Below, piece by piece: positions 16,995 to 26,017 of a DNA stretch of 64,000 bases. The stretch comes from Anaerolineales bacterium (GTDB taxonomy: Bacteria; Chloroflexota; Anaerolineae; Anaerolineales; Villigracilaceae), in contig JAGNWT010000003.1 of the NCBI GenBank assembly GCA_017985935.1, positions 31,244 through 95,243 on the forward strand, in the 5' to 3' direction. Every line of letters begins with the position of its first letter. Position 1 is the stretch's first letter. The position numbers and the translations under genes were made by a program. The notes beneath the pieces are model-generated. The model was not told the origin of the DNA. It worked only from the letters and a program-made list of their open reading frames with translations, and did not search any database.

Positions 16995-17357
16995 ATGAAG
17001 TACATTGCCATCGGATTCACGATCTTTATTCTGGTTGTCATTTTGCTCGCAGACCGCGGGCAGCTTGGCTTTCTTTATTTTATTTATGATTTTCCATATG
17101 GGGACAAGCTCGGACACTTTATCCTTTATGGGCTTCTGAACTTTTTCCTCACCCGGGCATTTCTTTCCTCCGGTCGAACCTCCAGCCGGAACAGGGTCGC
17201 GTTTACAACCGGCTTGATCCTGGCTGTATTGATCGGCGCGGAGGAATGGTCGCAGCAGTTCTTTTCCACCCGCACTTTCAGCCTCATGGACCTGCTCGCA
17301 AGTTATCTGGGATTGATCGCCGGCGGCTGGGCGGCACTGAGAATCAAAAGACCTTGA
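16995..17357 (+). CDS. VanZ-like membrane protein
   Basis: A 120-residue protein with about four membrane segments. It has the VanZ-family signature GDKLGHFILYGLL (the His in a membrane helix) and EEWSQQFFSTRTFSLMDLLA with the conserved Glu-x-x-Gln and Asp. The family is named after a teicoplanin-resistance protein, but most members are of unknown function. The ATG at 16995 directly follows the T tract of the DedA terminator. A second VanZ-like gene is at 36210. Confidence 0.82.
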   Translation: MKYIAIGFTIFILVVILLADRGQLGFLYFIYDFPYGDKLGHFILYGLLNFFLTRAFLSSGRTSSRNRVAFTTGLILAVLIGAEEWSQQFFSTRTFSLMDLLASYLGLIAGGWAALRIKRP

Positions 17358-17384
17358 AGGGATCGATCCCTTCAAGGTCTTTTG
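17345..17384. terminator. Bidirectional terminator (40-base palindrome)
   Basis: A perfect palindrome centred at 17364/17365. It includes the last codons of the VanZ-like gene and lies before the convergent penicillin acylase gene. Confidence 0.88.
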
Positions 17385-17406
17385 ATTTATGTAGAAATGA
17401 TATTGC

Positions 17407-19977
17407 CTACGGCTTTAAAACCAAATGTCCTTCGGCATCCTGAATGATGGAATTCTGCTCCCACCACATGGGATAGTATTTCACATCTGCCCAGAGCGGT
17501 GACATATCGGCGTAGTGCGGGTGATAGGCATGCCCCGACTCGCCTGTGGTGTGGACCGTGAGCGAATTGTTCAAGTCACTCAAGTCCACGATCATGCGCA
17601 TGGAGGGGAGCCAGTTGGTATAGTAACCGTCAATGGTGGACCAGCCTGTGGCGTTGACCATGATCTTGCCGCCGCCAGTGGGGAAGGGTCCGCGATTGAA
17701 GAGGTCTTCGATCAAAAAGATGCCCGATTTGCCAAGGGTTTGATTCTCAAAGGTGGCGGCGTGCATTTCGCCCCAGGTCCACTTGGACATGTCTTTGCCG
17801 TAGGTGTCGGATAATTCCGCGACCGCGTCAGCAAAGGACTTCTTGAGGATGTCGTCCATGGTCTCGGTGGCATCGGCGGTTGTCTTGTCATCCCAGAATG
17901 AATTGTTGGGATCTTTGGCAAGATTGCGGAAGACCTCACTCCAGCGGGCGCCGCCGGTGGGATAGTATCGTTCTTCGGGCATGTCGTCATTGAGTGTGCT
18001 GCTGTTGAGATGCCGCCAGAAGGCGTTGAAGACCGCGGCAGATGTGGAATCTGCTTTGGCTTGGTAATCCCAATTCTTTAGCGTATCCTGCGCGGGCTTA
18101 AGTTCCGATGCGAGGTCCAGATCCAGAAGCATGGGGACGAAGAGTTCGGCATTCGCATCGTAGGAGTCGCCGTGCATTGCTTGGAAGTAGGCGATGTCAA
18201 ATTTGTCGGGCATGTCCTCGATCATGTTCACGATGCGGTCGGCGCGGAAGCCGGCATCCCAATCCTTGGTGATGAGGTAGGGATAATCGCGGGGTGAAGA
18301 TTGATTGTTGGCAGTGACAATGTATCCCTCGGCGGGGTTGAAGGAGTAAGGAAGGTCCTCAAAGGGAATGTAGCCCGTCCATTGATATTCATCGGTCCAA
18401 CCGGGAACAGGCATGGTGCCGTCACCCTTGGAGCGGATGGGGATGTCACCGGGATTCTGGTAGGCGATATTGCCTTCAACATCGGCATAGATCAGGTTCT
18501 GCGAAGGCACATGGAAGTTGCGCGCAGCTTCACGGAACTCTTCCCAATTTTGGGCGCTGTTGAATCCCCAAATGGCTTCAAAGGGTGTGGAGGGTGTGAG
18601 GGCTGTCCATTGCAGGGCGATGACATATTGCTCGGGCAGTTCCACTCCGGTGCGGTCTTTGTATGGGATGAACTTCTCGTCATCTGGGGCGCCGACGTTC
18701 TTGAGCGGCCCGTAATCTTCCGAGATCACAGGTCCATGGCGGGTGGCGCGGACGGTGATGTTGATCACTTCGCCGCCGGCGACCTTGATCTGTTCTTCGC
18801 GAGTTTCAAAATCCACCCACTCGCCATTCACTTCGTATTGATCGGGATTTTCAGGATTGACCTTTTCGATGTAAAGATCCATCACATCGGGACCGTTGTT
18901 GGTGAAGCCCCATGCAATTTTTTCGTTGTGACCGATCACCACGCCGGGCACGCTGGCAAACGAGAAGCCGGTCACATTGAAGGGGCAGGCTTCCGTCTTT
19001 TCCACGCAGTGCAAACCGACCTGATACCAAATGGACGGCATTTGAATTCCGAGGTGGGGGTCATTGGCGAGCAGGGGCATGCCGGTCGTGGTTTTGCTGC
19101 CAGAGACCGCCCATGAATTCGAGCCAATGCCATCGCTCCACGGACCGAGCGCAGAATCCAGCAAGGTCATGTTATCTGAGAGGACATCGAGAGGAACCCC
19201 GGCGTAGTCGAATGCAACGCTCTTATCGGTAGCTGCGGACATTGGAGCCGGACCTTCGCCGATCTCGTTGACGATGACCGGGTGGTCGCTTGGGTATTCT
19301 GGGAAAAGCAACGCCATTTGTTCGGGTGAGAAAGTCTTCGACAAGACCGAGCGCTCGATCTCATCGCCCATGTTGCCTCGCAGGTCCCATGCCATGGCTT
19401 TGCCCCATGTCAGGCTGTGGATCGGAGTCCACGGTTCGATCTCGTAGTCGGGGCTGAGCAGGGCAAGAATGGCATACTCGAGACTGAGGGCTGTGCCTTT
19501 GTGATCCTTGAGATAAGCGTTCACACCTTCGGCGTACGAATCCACCATGAACTTGGCTTCGGGGTTAAGCTGCTCGTATTCGGCTTCAGCGGTTTGCCTC
19601 CAGCCGAGAGTGCGAAGGAAGGCATCTGTTTCTGCCTGCCCGCTGCCAAACATCTCTGAGAGACGACCCGAACCTGTGTGCCGCCAGAAATCCATCTGCC
19701 AGAAACGATCCTGCGCATGGACATATCCCTGCGCGAAGAATAGATCGTGCGCAGTCGCGGCGTAAATATGAGGAATGCCCATCGCGTCGCGATACACATC
19801 TACTGTGCCATTCAGTCCGCTGACCTGGATCTCGCCATCGATCTGTGGGAAGGATTGCGGCGCCACGGTGTTGGGTAAATAGCTCTTAAAATAAAAGCCG
19901 CCCCCGGCTCCTGCGAGCAGAGCGAGGATGATCACCCCAAGTGAGAACCGACCCAGATACTTGCCTGCTTTTTTCAT
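17407..19977 (-). CDS. Penicillin acylase family protein (Ntn hydrolase)
   Basis: An 856-residue N-terminal-nucleophile hydrolase. Residues 1-27 form a signal-anchor helix (FSLGVIILALLAGAGGG), so it is exported. The A-chain part has VDVYRDAMGIPHIYA and AQGYVHAQDRFWQMDFWR. The autocatalytic cleavage site is in IGSNSW, where Ser286 becomes the B-chain N-terminal nucleophile; later LLANDPHL, PGVVIGHNEKIAWG and VTANNQSS are usual B-chain motifs. Relatives cleave beta-lactams or acyl-homoserine lactones; natural substrate unknown. The start at MKKAGK is set by GGAGGAG; a longer frame runs into the upstream gene. 88 bases and a hairpin separate it from that gene. Confidence 0.93.
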   Translation of the reverse strand: MKKAGKYLGRFSLGVIILALLAGAGGGFYFKSYLPNTVAPQSFPQIDGEIQVSGLNGTVDVYRDAMGIPHIYAATAHDLFFAQGYVHAQDRFWQMDFWRHTGSGRLSEMFGSGQAETDAFLRTLGWRQTAEAEYEQLNPEAKFMVDSYAEGVNAYLKDHKGTALSLEYAILALLSPDYEIEPWTPIHSLTWGKAMAWDLRGNMGDEIERSVLSKTFSPEQMALLFPEYPSDHPVIVNEIGEGPAPMSAATDKSVAFDYAGVPLDVLSDNMTLLDSALGPWSDGIGSNSWAVSGSKTTTGMPLLANDPHLGIQMPSIWYQVGLHCVEKTEACPFNVTGFSFASVPGVVIGHNEKIAWGFTNNGPDVMDLYIEKVNPENPDQYEVNGEWVDFETREEQIKVAGGEVINITVRATRHGPVISEDYGPLKNVGAPDDEKFIPYKDRTGVELPEQYVIALQWTALTPSTPFEAIWGFNSAQNWEEFREAARNFHVPSQNLIYADVEGNIAYQNPGDIPIRSKGDGTMPVPGWTDEYQWTGYIPFEDLPYSFNPAEGYIVTANNQSSPRDYPYLITKDWDAGFRADRIVNMIEDMPDKFDIAYFQAMHGDSYDANAELFVPMLLDLDLASELKPAQDTLKNWDYQAKADSTSAAVFNAFWRHLNSSTLNDDMPEERYYPTGGARWSEVFRNLAKDPNNSFWDDKTTADATETMDDILKKSFADAVAELSDTYGKDMSKWTWGEMHAATFENQTLGKSGIFLIEDLFNRGPFPTGGGKIMVNATGWSTIDGYYTNWLPSMRMIVDLSDLNNSLTVHTTGESGHAYHPHYADMSPLWADVKYYPMWWEQNSIIQDAEGHLVLKP

Positions 19978-20002
19978 TACTCCTCCAATGGGAAAAATTA
20001 TT

Positions 20003-20041
20003 AGCACGACAAGGCAAGTTGGCGGCTCGCATTGTCGTGCT
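20003..20041. terminator. Hairpin between lipoprotein and acylase genes
   Basis: A 10-bp stem (20003-20012 with 20032-20041). On the plus side it is followed by T6; on the minus strand, the direction of the genes, the tail is a less perfect T-rich run. It probably ends the lipoprotein transcript. Confidence 0.55.
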
Positions 20042-20065
20042 TTTTTCTTTGTTCTTTTCTTTTGT

Positions 20066-22573
20066 TTATCGTACCGCGCCTGTAAATCTCGGATACCAAT
20101 ACCACAGGATATCTGCGACTGGTTTGTTGTGGATCGACATGGACTTGTCTTGCAGGGCGGCGGGCAGGTAATATCCGCGGCTGACAAAGCCAGTGATCCA
20201 ATCGCGGGTATTGACCGAGTTCAGCATGGCTTCGTAAATATCTGCCTGGGTTTGCAGGCTGAGACTGGCTGAGTTCACATCCGGGTTGGGGCGGCTGAGG
20301 GAATTCCAATCGAGGCATCCGCCGGAGCCGTCTGAAATGCATCCCGCCGCAGCGCCTGCCACGGAGGGGTAGCCCACCGCGAGGATGAGTGGTTTGTTGA
20401 CCAGATTTTTGAGAGGCAGGACTTCGTTATCCAACAAGCGACCAGCTTCATTAGCGTAGTCAGTTTTTGTGGCGCTTGGGTTGGTGGAGAGTGTTGCGGA
20501 CCATAACAGATATATACCGTCCACATCTTGGAGGAAGTTAAGCGGAGTTTCGATGGATGCCTTGGTATACGGTAAAGCCCACAGCACCTGTCCCTTAAAA
20601 TGATTTCGCACTTCAGCGATCACAGATTTCCACTGCGCTTCAACATCCGCAGGCGGGTTGGATGGAGTGCCATCTGGTAGTTTGCCGCCGGGCAGTGCAG
20701 GCGCAACCCACTCACCGCCAAGGATCAGGGTTTGTGAGCCAGATTGAGCGGCGAGATCGGCATAGTTGACGGCGAATGCGCGGTAGCGGGTGAACCATGC
20801 CTGCCACCATTGAGCATCCCGCGGAGCGCCCTGCCAAAAAGCCGCAGAGGTTGCTGGAAAGTTCGGCGAAGGGAAGAGTGCGACGTTCAGTCCGAGGGCG
20901 CGTGCTTGTGAGATCATGATCGCGGAGTCGATCCACAACGGGTCTTTACCGGGAATGGACGAAAACTGCAGCGGAGAGACCGTGGTGTATGTCCATGTGG
21001 GGGTAAGGATGGTCATGTTCGCGCCAAGTCCCTGCGTGTTGACAAAGGCTTGCGATGCGTAGTAAGACCAGTTTGGACGGTAGGTAGGCTGGAACTCAAT
21101 TCCTGCCACAAAGCCGCCCGCGCGCACCGGGATGGTGGCGCCGACCAGAGTGACAGGTTCGGGATTCTCGAACCACTTCCACGCATTGACCGAGTCTTGA
21201 ATATCCTGACTGAGGAGAGTGGTTTGGGCGGTACGTCCCGCGGGAGAGATCCCTGCTGTTTGAGCATCATCCGCGCTTCCGCATTGACCATTACGGCAGT
21301 AGCGATAGGCGAAGGCGCCAAGCATGTTGAGCGGTCCGTAAAGTTTATAAGCCCACTTGTTATTGCCAAGCGGCCACATGGGCAGAGGTTCCATCCAGCC
21401 AAATGTACTGAATTGGATGTAGACAATATCCCCGGGCGGTGTGACCGAAGGGACAGTCACTTCAAAAAGGATGGGAGCAGAGTCACCTGAAGACGACCAC
21501 GAAGCGACCGTATCTTGAATCTCCACATCCTGGGCAGGGACAATGAATTCGCGCACGAACCAGTTCCCGTCCGCTTTGCGCTCGGCGTTCCAGAAGCCGT
21601 CGCCCAATGTGTATTTGTATTGAATGAAAGTGCCGGCAGGCAGGCTGAGTCGGATCGAATATCGACCGTCAGCCTGAAGACTCATGATGGGCATGCGGTC
21701 CGCGCTGGTATTCACTCCGCCTTGCAGTTGGCTGAATGTGTTGCCGAGCTGCAGTAAATTCCCCGCAATGCGGATCGGCACTCCGGGCACGGTGGTGGAA
21801 GGCGCAGTTACCCAAAAGGTCACATTGACCAACGGCGTGGGCTTGACCCGCACATCCACAATGGTGGTGTTGCCCTGCCCAACGGTCGCTCCCTGTTGAA
21901 AGGGCTGATACAAACCATCGAGACTGTAGATCAAAAGATTTTGTGTGCCAACGGGGAGCCCGTTCAACTCGAACCGTCCGAGTGAATCCGTGATGAATTG
22001 CACTCCACCGGCGGTTGCCATTAAGTTGGGTAAGGGTGAACCCGTGTCTGCGTTGAATACCTGCCCGGTGATCGTGCCGGTCGGGCGGGTAAAAGCCTTG
22101 TCGCCCCAATCTGAAATAATATCCTGCACATCGGCGGGTCCGGCTACGTGATGCATACGGTAGCGGATCTCAGTTCCATAGACCGAGTCTTCGAACACCT
22201 CAGAAGATCCACGACGAATGTATCGGTACTTCACCACGGATGTGTAAGGCAGGGGAAGCGTGGCTGTGTAGGTCAGCGAGTCGCGCGGACTCATTGGGTA
22301 TTGTGTGGCGTTCAAAGACAACCCGGTCACTTCATCCATGACCGCAATTAGCAGTGTTTCATTGGGCTGCAACGCTTCGGGCAGGGTCACAATAAAATTC
22401 ACCTGCGCCATTGGCTGCGGTGTTGATGACGCCACAGGAATGGGCGGGCTTTGGGTGGATGTACCCGGGTTGAATGGATTTTCCAGCAGGGTAAATGTGC
22501 AAGCCTGCCCGACAAGGGCAAGTGTAATCGCCGCAATTAACATGCGGCGGAATATGGACCTCGAATTTTTCAT
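20066..22573 (-). CDS. Multidomain lipoprotein with starch-binding-like and GH113-like domains
   Basis: An 835-residue exported lipoprotein (lipobox LVGQAC, Cys25). Three beta-sandwich segments resembling CBM20/AMPK-type starch-binding modules can be seen, each with a VxFxVTxP-like strand and a KYRY/KYTLGDGFW/AYRYC strand (about residues 57-140, 250-345, 370-470). Between the first two lies a carboxypeptidase-regulatory-like repeat (GTITGQVFNADTGSPLPN). The C-terminal half (from about 490) resembles a GH113-type TIM barrel: ALGLNVALFPSP, a Glu in LILGGEWVAPAL, and the end SIHNKPVADILWYWY. A surface glycan hydrolase or sensor is likely; substrate unknown. Confidence 0.65.
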   Translation of the reverse strand: MKNSRSIFRRMLIAAITLALVGQACTFTLLENPFNPGTSTQSPPIPVASSTPQPMAQVNFIVTLPEALQPNETLLIAVMDEVTGLSLNATQYPMSPRDSLTYTATLPLPYTSVVKYRYIRRGSSEVFEDSVYGTEIRYRMHHVAGPADVQDIISDWGDKAFTRPTGTITGQVFNADTGSPLPNLMATAGGVQFITDSLGRFELNGLPVGTQNLLIYSLDGLYQPFQQGATVGQGNTTIVDVRVKPTPLVNVTFWVTAPSTTVPGVPIRIAGNLLQLGNTFSQLQGGVNTSADRMPIMSLQADGRYSIRLSLPAGTFIQYKYTLGDGFWNAERKADGNWFVREFIVPAQDVEIQDTVASWSSSGDSAPILFEVTVPSVTPPGDIVYIQFSTFGWMEPLPMWPLGNNKWAYKLYGPLNMLGAFAYRYCRNGQCGSADDAQTAGISPAGRTAQTTLLSQDIQDSVNAWKWFENPEPVTLVGATIPVRAGGFVAGIEFQPTYRPNWSYYASQAFVNTQGLGANMTILTPTWTYTTVSPLQFSSIPGKDPLWIDSAIMISQARALGLNVALFPSPNFPATSAAFWQGAPRDAQWWQAWFTRYRAFAVNYADLAAQSGSQTLILGGEWVAPALPGGKLPDGTPSNPPADVEAQWKSVIAEVRNHFKGQVLWALPYTKASIETPLNFLQDVDGIYLLWSATLSTNPSATKTDYANEAGRLLDNEVLPLKNLVNKPLILAVGYPSVAGAAAGCISDGSGGCLDWNSLSRPNPDVNSASLSLQTQADIYEAMLNSVNTRDWITGFVSRGYYLPAALQDKSMSIHNKPVADILWYWYPRFTGAVR

Positions 22574-22609
22574 TCTCTCTCCTCGAATAGTAAACGGTCT
22601 TTCTACGCT

Positions 22610-23596
22610 TTAGCCTGCTCCTGCCTCTTCGGCTTTTCGCTGCTCTTCATCGCGGATCCGCTTTCGCCCGGCGTAGGCGATGTAGCTCAATCCAATACTA
22701 ATAAAATACAAAAAGATCATCGGCGCCATGACTAGTCCCTGATTGACCGGGTCGATCGTCGGTGTGACGACCGCCGCCATGATGGCAATGATCACGATCG
22801 CGAGTCTCCATTGCTGGGTGAGGACCTGCGGTTGGACAATTCCAACTGCAGAGAGCACGTAAATCACAAGCGGGAATTCAAAAGACAAGCCGATCCAAAA
22901 CATTAGCCCGGTGACGAAAGAAAAATACGATTGCGGTCGGAGTTCCGTTTTTATGCCCATGAAACTTTCCAGGAACGGCAGTGCTGTGGGCAGCATCAGG
23001 AAAAAGGTGAATGCCGCGCCACCGATAAAGAAAATGGATGCCAAGGGAATTCCGACCAGACTCATTTTTCGTTCGCGGGGTCTCAGCCCTGGCGCGGCAA
23101 ACAACCAAAACTCGAAGGCGATGTACGGGATGGCGAGCGCGATTCCCGAGAACAGGGCGACCCGCATAAAAACCCCAATGGTCTCGGTCACTTCAATGGC
23201 GACCAGTTTTTCGATCCCGCCGATGGGCTGGGCGAGAAAGTCAATGATCCTTTGAGTGAAGAAGAATGAGATTCCCACCGTAACGATCACGGAAAGAAGC
23301 GCGCGCAAAAGGTGCATGCGCAACTCTTCCACCTGGTCCCACATCATTTGGCGGGTATCCTTGCTGGTTGCCAGGTCTGCGAAGACCTCGGTCAGCGGGC
23401 GCTCATCCGGTTCGGTGTTGATGAACTTACTGAAACGCTGATACGCCCGAAATGGAAAGGCGATGACCGCAAAAACAATCCGGAAGGGGAATGAGATTAC
23501 CTTCCAGATGTTGTTGAATAGTTTTGGATTGGTTTTGTAGATCGCTCGAAATGGAAGGGTGATGATCTGCCATACCCTCGAAAGGAAGTTACGCAT
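22610..23596 (-). CDS. tatC: Sec-independent translocase subunit TatC with long N-terminal extension
   Basis: A 328-residue TatC, the multi-spanning receptor for twin-arginine signal peptides. The conserved start of TatC, normally near the N terminus, is VEELRMHLLRALLSV, here at about residue 87. The rest is usual: FEFWLFAAPGLRPRERK, the periplasmic loop, FEFPLVIY and TPTIDPVNQGLVMAP. The first 85 residues contain three PFR motifs (LPFRAIY, FPFRIVF, FPFRAYQ) in amphipathic or hydrophobic stretches. The ATG at 23596 overlaps the tatA stop (ATGCGTAA), implying coupled translation; a GTG at 23611 is possible. Confidence 0.95.
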   Translation of the reverse strand: MRNFLSRVWQIITLPFRAIYKTNPKLFNNIWKVISFPFRIVFAVIAFPFRAYQRFSKFINTEPDERPLTEVFADLATSKDTRQMMWDQVEELRMHLLRALLSVIVTVGISFFFTQRIIDFLAQPIGGIEKLVAIEVTETIGVFMRVALFSGIALAIPYIAFEFWLFAAPGLRPRERKMSLVGIPLASIFFIGGAAFTFFLMLPTALPFLESFMGIKTELRPQSYFSFVTGLMFWIGLSFEFPLVIYVLSAVGIVQPQVLTQQWRLAIVIIAIMAAVVTPTIDPVNQGLVMAPMIFLYFISIGLSYIAYAGRKRIRDEEQRKAEEAGAG

Positions 23597-24023
23597 CTTT
23601 GTTCGTTTCACTTTCGCTGGGCGTTGATGTTGAATCTGTTTCAGGAGTTGCAGGCTGCGACTCGACCGGTTTTGAAGGAACCGGGTAATGAGTGGGTACA
23701 GGCTGTGAGCCCTTCAAGATGACAGGCTTCTTCAACTGACTCTGGTCGAATCTTTCCTTGCCAAGAGCCGGTGAAATGCTGTTGTTGATCTCATTTCCGA
23801 CCTTGTCCAATTCCTCGTTCGCTTCGCGCATCAGCCGGTTGGGCAGGGTGCGCAGTTCGCGCGAAGTTTGCTGCCACATTTTCCAGCCGTCTGAGGTGAC
23901 GATGTTGCGCAAAAACTTGCCAATGGTCCTGCCTGCTTTTTGCATGTCCTTTGGACCGAGCACGATCAAGGCAATGATGACAATAAAAATCAGTTCGGAT
24001 GGACCGACGCCGAGAATTTCCAT
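23589..24023 (-). CDS. tatA: Twin-arginine translocase subunit TatA/TatB
   Basis: A 144-residue protein with a short N-terminal membrane helix (GPSELIFIVIIALIVLGP, residues 7-24) followed by the GPKDMQKAGRTIGKFLR amphipathic helix, the standard TatA/TatB layout. The Glu in PSE at position 10 favours a TatB-like role, where Glu8 is typical, as does the long Pro/Ser/Thr-rich tail, but a single-TatA system is possible. tatC follows with an 8-base overlap. nusB ends three bases upstream. Confidence 0.88.
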   Translation of the reverse strand: MEILGVGPSELIFIVIIALIVLGPKDMQKAGRTIGKFLRNIVTSDGWKMWQQTSRELRTLPNRLMREANEELDKVGNEINNSISPALGKERFDQSQLKKPVILKGSQPVPTHYPVPSKPVESQPATPETDSTSTPSESETNKDA

Positions 24024-24026
24024 GAC

Positions 24027-24488
24027 TTATGATTCCAGTTTTTTTTCTGCAGATAATCGATTCTTAATGATCTGATGGATCTCGTTCTCGTGTTCGACCA
24101 GCGTTCCCAGCACGCCGTTCACAAAGCGCGGCGCAGAATCTGAGCCGTAGGATTTGGCCAGTTCCACCGCTTCATTGATGGCGACCTTTACCGGGGTCCC
24201 GCGAAAAACGGCAAATTCCCAGAGAGCGATGCGCAGGATGTTTCTGTCGATGGCGGCAATCTGATCCAACGGCCATTCCGGCGCGTATTTTGCGATCAAT
24301 TGGTCGAGGTCGTGGGTTAGGGGGAGTACGCCAAAGATGATCTGGCTTGCAAATTCAGCGAGATCATCGGCGAGCGGAGCCTCCTCCAGACGCGTTTTGA
24401 GCACATCGCCTGGAAGGTGGTTGTTGGCTATATCAGTTTCGTAAAGTACTTGCAGAGCGATGGCGCGCGCTCTGGATCGTTGTTTCAT
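24027..24488 (-). CDS. nusB: Transcription antitermination factor NusB
   Basis: A 153-residue all-helical protein with the NusB marks RSRARAIALQVLYETD at the N terminus, AAIDRNILRIALWEF in the middle and KVAINEAVELAKSYGSD...FVNGVLG at the end. NusB binds boxA RNA with NusE/S10 and lets RNA polymerase read through rRNA operons. It sits between an Asp23 gene (4 bases upstream) and tatA (3 bases downstream), forming a tight operon. Confidence 0.95.
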   Translation of the reverse strand: MKQRSRARAIALQVLYETDIANNHLPGDVLKTRLEEAPLADDLAEFASQIIFGVLPLTHDLDQLIAKYAPEWPLDQIAAIDRNILRIALWEFAVFRGTPVKVAINEAVELAKSYGSDSAPRFVNGVLGTLVEHENEIHQIIKNRLSAEKKLES

Positions 24489-24492
24489 GCGT

Positions 24493-24840
24493 TCAGGCCT
24501 CGTTATCCTTGTAATCTATATCTTCAATGTGAATGTTGACGTGTCCCACGTCCATACCAACCATTTCCTGCACTGAGCGCGCCACATTCTGTTGAACGTT
24601 GCGGCTGACCTCGCGGATGTTGACATCTTCAAGCAACACCAGATGAAGATCAACATACACGGTGTTCTCTTCCGTTTCAATGCGGATGCCGTCGCCGGCT
24701 CCGCGTTTGAAAAGACGGTTCACACCGCCCGATACAGGGGCCAACCGGCTGACGCCGGGGACGCTAAGCGCAGCGAGGCGTGCGATGGTGGTGAGTACAT
24801 CGGGTGCAACGGTGGTTTTGCCTTGCGTGTTATCTGACAT
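24493..24840 (-). CDS. Asp23/Gls24 family envelope stress response protein
   Basis: A 115-residue protein of the Asp23 (DUF322) family. Recognisable parts are VLTTIARLAALSVPGVSRLAP at the start, then a DLHLVLLEDVNIREVSRNVQQNV strand-helix unit and VNIHIEDIDY at the end. In Firmicutes this family is tied to cell-envelope homeostasis, and Asp23 genes are often next to nusB. AGGAG precedes the ATG. The functional role in Chloroflexota is not known. Confidence 0.9.
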   Translation of the reverse strand: MSDNTQGKTTVAPDVLTTIARLAALSVPGVSRLAPVSGGVNRLFKRGAGDGIRIETEENTVYVDLHLVLLEDVNIREVSRNVQQNVARSVQEMVGMDVGHVNIHIEDIDYKDNEA

Positions 24841-24843
24841 TTT

Positions 24844-25173
24844 TTATTGCTCCTGAATTCCCTGGTTTGGAGCCTGAAGAGGCTGCTCTGGTTTTCGAAT
24901 ATTCTTTAGCGTTACTGTGACAATGATGGCTGCTACGAGGATCATAAATATTTCAAGCGCGCTGGCAATCCAGACGTAATCTGAATTGATCAGACCAAGG
25001 ACGAATCCGGCGCAGAACGCTGTCGGCAGCGGGAAGATCATCAATAAAGAGAGCAGACGTACAGCACCGCCTTCGGCGATGTATCCCTTGCCAACGAACC
25101 AGGAAGGTAGCTTGGCAGTGATCAACCCATAAACGCCCATTCCAAAAAACAAGATCTCAACGATGAATAACAT
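24844..25173 (-). CDS. Small membrane protein of unknown function
   Basis: A 109-residue protein with three probable membrane segments (about 1-20, 41-63 and 67-90) and a Pro/Gln-rich C-terminal tail. A short loop with WFVGKGYIAEGGAVR follows the first helix. I recognise no family. It starts 17 bases after the fabG stop and ends three bases before the Asp23 start, so it belongs to the fabG-asp23-nusB-tatA-tatC transcript. Confidence 0.7.
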   Translation of the reverse strand: MLFIVEILFFGMGVYGLITAKLPSWFVGKGYIAEGGAVRLLSLLMIFPLPTAFCAGFVLGLINSDYVWIASALEIFMILVAAIIVTVTLKNIRKPEQPLQAPNQGIQEQ

Positions 25174-25190
25174 GTTTACGCTCCTCGGTT

Positions 25191-25949
25191 TTACATCATG
25201 GCCATGCCGCCGTCCACACCGAGCACCTGCCCGGTGATGTACGCGGCTTCATCGGATGCAAGGAAGGATGCGGCAAAGGCGATCTCTTCGGGTTTTCCTT
25301 TGCGACCGAGCGGAACCATTTTGAGGGCGGCTTCAAGGATCTCGGGGGTCATGCCGTCGAGGATCTCGGTATCTACAAAGCCCGGAGCAATGGCATTGAC
25401 GGTGATGTTGCGCGCTGCAACTTCACGGGCGAGAGCCTTGGTGAAGGCAATTTGTCCGCCTTTGGATGCAGAGTAGTTCGTCTGCCCGGCGTTGCCCATC
25501 TGCCCGGCTACGGAAGCCATGTTGATGATTCGCCCGGTTCGTTTGCGCATCATGTGTTTGACGGCTGCCTTCGAACAGTTGAATGTGCTCTTCAGGTTGG
25601 TATTGATGACTGCGTCCCAATCGCCTTCGGGCATCATCATGATCAATTGGTCGCGGGTAATGCCGGCGTTATTGACCAAGATGCTCAGGTCGCCGAATGT
25701 CTCCACTGCGAACTTGACCAGCGACTCGGCTTGTTTGAAGTCCGCCACGTCCGCTTGAAATGATGCAGCCTTTCCGCCCGCGGACTTGATCTGGTTTACG
25801 ACCTCCTCAGCGGCTTCGGGTGACTTGTTGTAATTGACCACGACCGCTGCTCCACGCGCAGCAAACTCCAACGCGATGGCGCGTCCAATGCCGCGTGAAC
25901 CGCCGGTGACGAGGGCTACTTTATTCTCTAAGGATAAGGTGGGTGACAT
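25191..25949 (-). CDS. fabG: 3-oxoacyl-[acyl-carrier-protein] reductase
   Basis: A 252-residue SDR with every FabG mark: [46 protein letters not shown] with catalytic Tyr-x-x-x-Lys, [12 protein letters not shown] and a C-terminal [14 protein letters not shown]. It reduces 3-oxoacyl-ACP with NADPH in fatty acid elongation, although some close homologues serve other pathways. The start has a CAGGAG ribosome site. It is the first gene of the operon that continues through tatC; fabF is elsewhere (39322). Confidence 0.93.
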   Translation of the reverse strand: MSPTLSLENKVALVTGGSRGIGRAIALEFAARGAAVVVNYNKSPEAAEEVVNQIKSAGGKAASFQADVADFKQAESLVKFAVETFGDLSILVNNAGITRDQLIMMMPEGDWDAVINTNLKSTFNCSKAAVKHMMRKRTGRIINMASVAGQMGNAGQTNYSASKGGQIAFTKALAREVAARNITVNAIAPGFVDTEILDGMTPEILEAALKMVPLGRKGKPEEIAFAASFLASDEAAYITGQVLGVDGGMAMM

Positions 25950-25969
25950 CGATAAACTCCTGGATTGAA

Positions 25970-25975
25970 ATTATA
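25970..25975 (-). promoter_or_regulatory. -10 box of the fabG operon
   Basis: Minus-strand TATAAT preceded directly by TG, 20 bases before the fabG ATG at 25949. No convincing -35. Confidence 0.5.
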
Positions 25976-26017
25976 CATCATGTGGAATAACCCACTGTTT
26001 TCCATTTGGAAACGAAG

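Noticed and set aside
18301..19116. 271-codon open frame opposite the penicillin acylase gene
   Set aside because: Antisense to a gene with intact catalytic motifs; composition and lack of a start signal fit a shadow frame.
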